The position numbers were made by a program, and so were the translations under genes. Positions 62,426 through 64,000 of a stretch of 64,000 nucleotides of DNA are shown here, piece after piece. Source of the DNA: Cruorifilaria tuberocauda (taxonomy: Eukaryota; Nematoda; Chromadorea; Rhabditida; Onchocercidae); contig JABVXU010000139.1 of assembly GCA_013365365.1 (NCBI GenBank), positions 60,590 through 124,589 of the forward strand, written 5' to 3'. The notes under the pieces are model-generated. The model saw only the letters and a list, made by a program, of their open reading frames with translations. It ran no database searches and was not told the origin of the DNA. Position 1 is the stretch's first letter, and each line of letters begins with the position of its first letter.

Positions 62426-63194
62426 ATTTCTACAAGATGTTTATGATTTTGAAATTTGATTAACAAAACTTAGTTAAAGTTAGTTAAACTTAGTTAAGTT
62501 TTACTAATCAAATAATTTCTTAAGTCAGATTTTGCTCAATAAAAAGTCCAACAAGTTACATTTACTTTCAATTGCTTAGCGTATTGAGTTTTAAAATTGC
62601 AAAACTAACCCAAAACCACGAGGAACAAAAAAGTTTAATGCATGACGAACAGATTCCACTGGTTGTTCAAAGGGTTTATTAAATTTCTAAAATCTTTTAT
62701 GGATAGTATCAAAATGACTTACACTTTTCTGGATCAGTTCTACCGTTTCAGAAATTTATTCTCATGATATTTGAAGATGAAAAAGACTTTTTTTAATTTC
62801 AATATAATTCAGAAAGCTAGTCAGAATTTATTTATTGCACCGATGAACACTTTCAAAGTAATTATCATTTTTTCTTCTCATGAATACTTTCTCTTAAATG
62901 AAATTACTTATTAATTATAGTAAATGGTAACCTTATCTAACCTTTCTGTGTTTCAACTTCCACATTCTCCTTATCCTTTTCTTTTATTTGTTTTCTGCGT
63001 GCATGATAAAGAAGAACCCGGAAAATGATGAAAGATATCATAATTGCACTAATTATGATAACAATTGTAAGTATTGGAATAAGAACTTCGTCGAACTACT
63101 GTACGTCAACTTCATCATACAGTCTGACCACAATTTCTTCTTTCAGTCTAAATGTAAAGTGAACTTGATGAGTTGTGATAACGGAGGTTTCTTT
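62175..63194 (-). CDS. 3' part of a single-pass membrane protein gene, possibly broken
   Basis: Three exons fit on this strand: a membrane-segment exon (to about 62958 or nearby), 62610-62686 and 62175-62280. The first reads FDEVLIPILTIV, continues hydrophobic to about SFIIFRVLLYHA, then RRKQIKEKDKENVE. The second reads KFNKPFEQPVESV and RHALNFFVPRGF. The third ends KVDINKVKMPGDKYQ. Phases agree if the first exon ends at GAA|GTTGAA. AATAAA at 62144-62149 on this strand supports the 3' end. Upstream, the same frame continues from 63194 through EEIVVRLYDEVDVQ but meets TAG at 63096-63098 just before FDEVLIP. Either an acceptor uses that AG, or the frame is interrupted. The topology (short extracellular part, one helix, basic juxtamembrane cytoplasmic tail) resembles KCNE-type proteins, but no family motif is recognised. 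Confidence 0.45.
62454..62513. repeat. Imperfect 19-bp-arm inverted repeat
   Basis: ATTTGATTAACAAAACTTA (62454-62472) pairs with the reverse complement of 62495-62513 with two mismatches. The loop is built of TTAGTTAAA-like units. It lies within an intron of the minus-strand membrane protein gene. Confidence 0.75.
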
Positions 63195-63285
63195 TTACGA
63201 AAAAAGAAACTAAAGAATGTTATTGGAATGAAAAACGAAAACTATCAATTTTCATTTATTCATGAATTACAGAAAAACTTTTCTT

Positions 63286-63318
63286 TGTTTTACACTAATT
63301 ATTCATTAGTGTAAAACA
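63286..63318. repeat. Perfect 14-bp stem, 5-nt loop hairpin
   Basis: TGTTTTACACTAAT (63286-63299), loop TATTC, and ATTAGTGTAAAACA (63305-63318) are exactly complementary. It is noncoding. It may be a structured RNA element or a chance foldback in AT-rich DNA. Confidence 0.8.
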
Positions 63319-64000
63319 TGATTGATGAATAAAATAATAAGCTTAATGACTTCTTTGCTATCATTTTTGATAAGCGAATTCCCAAAAAGTTTCACAATGA
63401 AAGAATTTTTAGCGAACATGCTAAAATCTTTTGTAAAATTAGAACTTATTCATATGAAATGATTAAAGCACAGCGATTGTAAATTTATTTTCAATATTTC
63501 GTTTCTAGCTGAATGCAAAAATTACAATTGTTTATTATAAGTTCAGATTTTTGCATTAGTAAAGTATTTGTTTGATAATGTATACTCCAAAAGTCCAAGC
63601 AAATCGAAGTAAAGTTTTTGATTGAACTGTGAGATTGTCCAGTTTGATCCCCCTCAGTCCTTCAGTAAAGGCGAGAAAAATTTATTAACTCTTTCATATT
63701 TTTGAATTTAAAATTAAGTTGAATACGCGTTATAGTATCTAAGCTAATAGATCATTTGAGATATGCATGATAAAACACAACCATCTGAAGAAAGTGAAAA
63801 GAATGAAAGAAATTTTGCGACAAAAATTTCTTTTTTCAATTTAAGTAATTATTAAAGAATCTTTTTTAAGTAAATTTTTTCAGCAAAAAAATTATAAAAA
63901 TTTTGCCTATGCTAAAAAAATTTCTTATTAACATTTACTACAGATTTTTTAATTTAATTAATTTAACATCATTCATCTTTATTATATTTCCTAATCTTTT
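63319..64000. other. Gene-free right edge
   Basis: AT-rich DNA with no recognisable exon. The 5' exons of the minus-strand membrane protein gene could lie here or beyond the window. Confidence 0.45.

Noticed and set aside
1..64000. CRISPR arrays, rRNA, tRNA genes, bacterial or viral insertions
   Set aside because: No regularly spaced identical repeats, no recognisable tRNA B-box context or rRNA core, and no prokaryotic-style gene cluster was seen. Small noncoding RNAs cannot be excluded without a covariance-model search.

Overview
This is a window of AT-rich nuclear DNA from a nematode. Genes are split into short exons by introns with nematode-type TTTYAG acceptors, several start codons sit just downstream of such an acceptor (as expected for spliced-leader trans-splicing), and the products match nematode families (FLYWCH factor, Clc-like tetraspan proteins, PAR-motif Cys-loop channel, CPS-6-like nuclease). 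The style fits a clade III / filarial-type worm, but I cannot name a species from sequence alone. No operon-dense bacterial segment, CRISPR array, rRNA, tRNA or full-length transposon was recognised.

Layout. 1-17.6 kb: long gene-poor stretch with low-complexity tracts, a diverged duplication and, at its end, one doubtful signal-peptide exon on the + strand. 18.5-25.0 kb (-): a FLYWCH zinc-finger gene followed 0.46 kb later on the same strand by a complete ten-exon kynureninase gene; the pair could be an operon. 25-28 kb: gene-free, with a pyrimidine-rich block. 28.1-29.2 kb (-): a small single-pass membrane protein, possibly mitochondrial. 29.2-34.5 kb: gene-free, with a foldback element. 34.5-40.5 kb (+): a twelve-exon Cys-loop channel of the anion-selective type. 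41.3-45.0 kb (-): an eleven-exon WD40 gene, the EED/ESC/MES-6 subunit of Polycomb repressive complex 2. 46.8-48.1 and 49.7-52.1 kb (-): two Clc-like tetraspan genes. 52.1-57.7 kb: gene-free. 57.7-59.7 kb (+): endonuclease G (CPS-6). 60.2-61.3 kb (-): a third Clc-like gene, convergent with endonuclease G. 62.2-63.2 kb (-): the 3' part of a single-pass membrane protein gene with a problematic in-frame TAG.

The genes do not form one pathway. The coherent themes are the dispersed three-gene Clc-like family, which keeps the same intron positions and nearly the same exon lengths, and the possible FLYWCH-kynureninase transcription unit. Exon models were built by hand from splice signals, reading-frame phase and remembered family features; each closes in frame. 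Boundaries may be off by a base or two in places, and no database search was possible. The most unusual observations are a perfect 29-bp-arm palindrome inside an EED intron, two introns that appear to use GC donors, the Clc-like exon architecture, a possible small secreted peptide gene on the + strand around one Clc-like gene, and the in-frame TAG at 63.1 kb.
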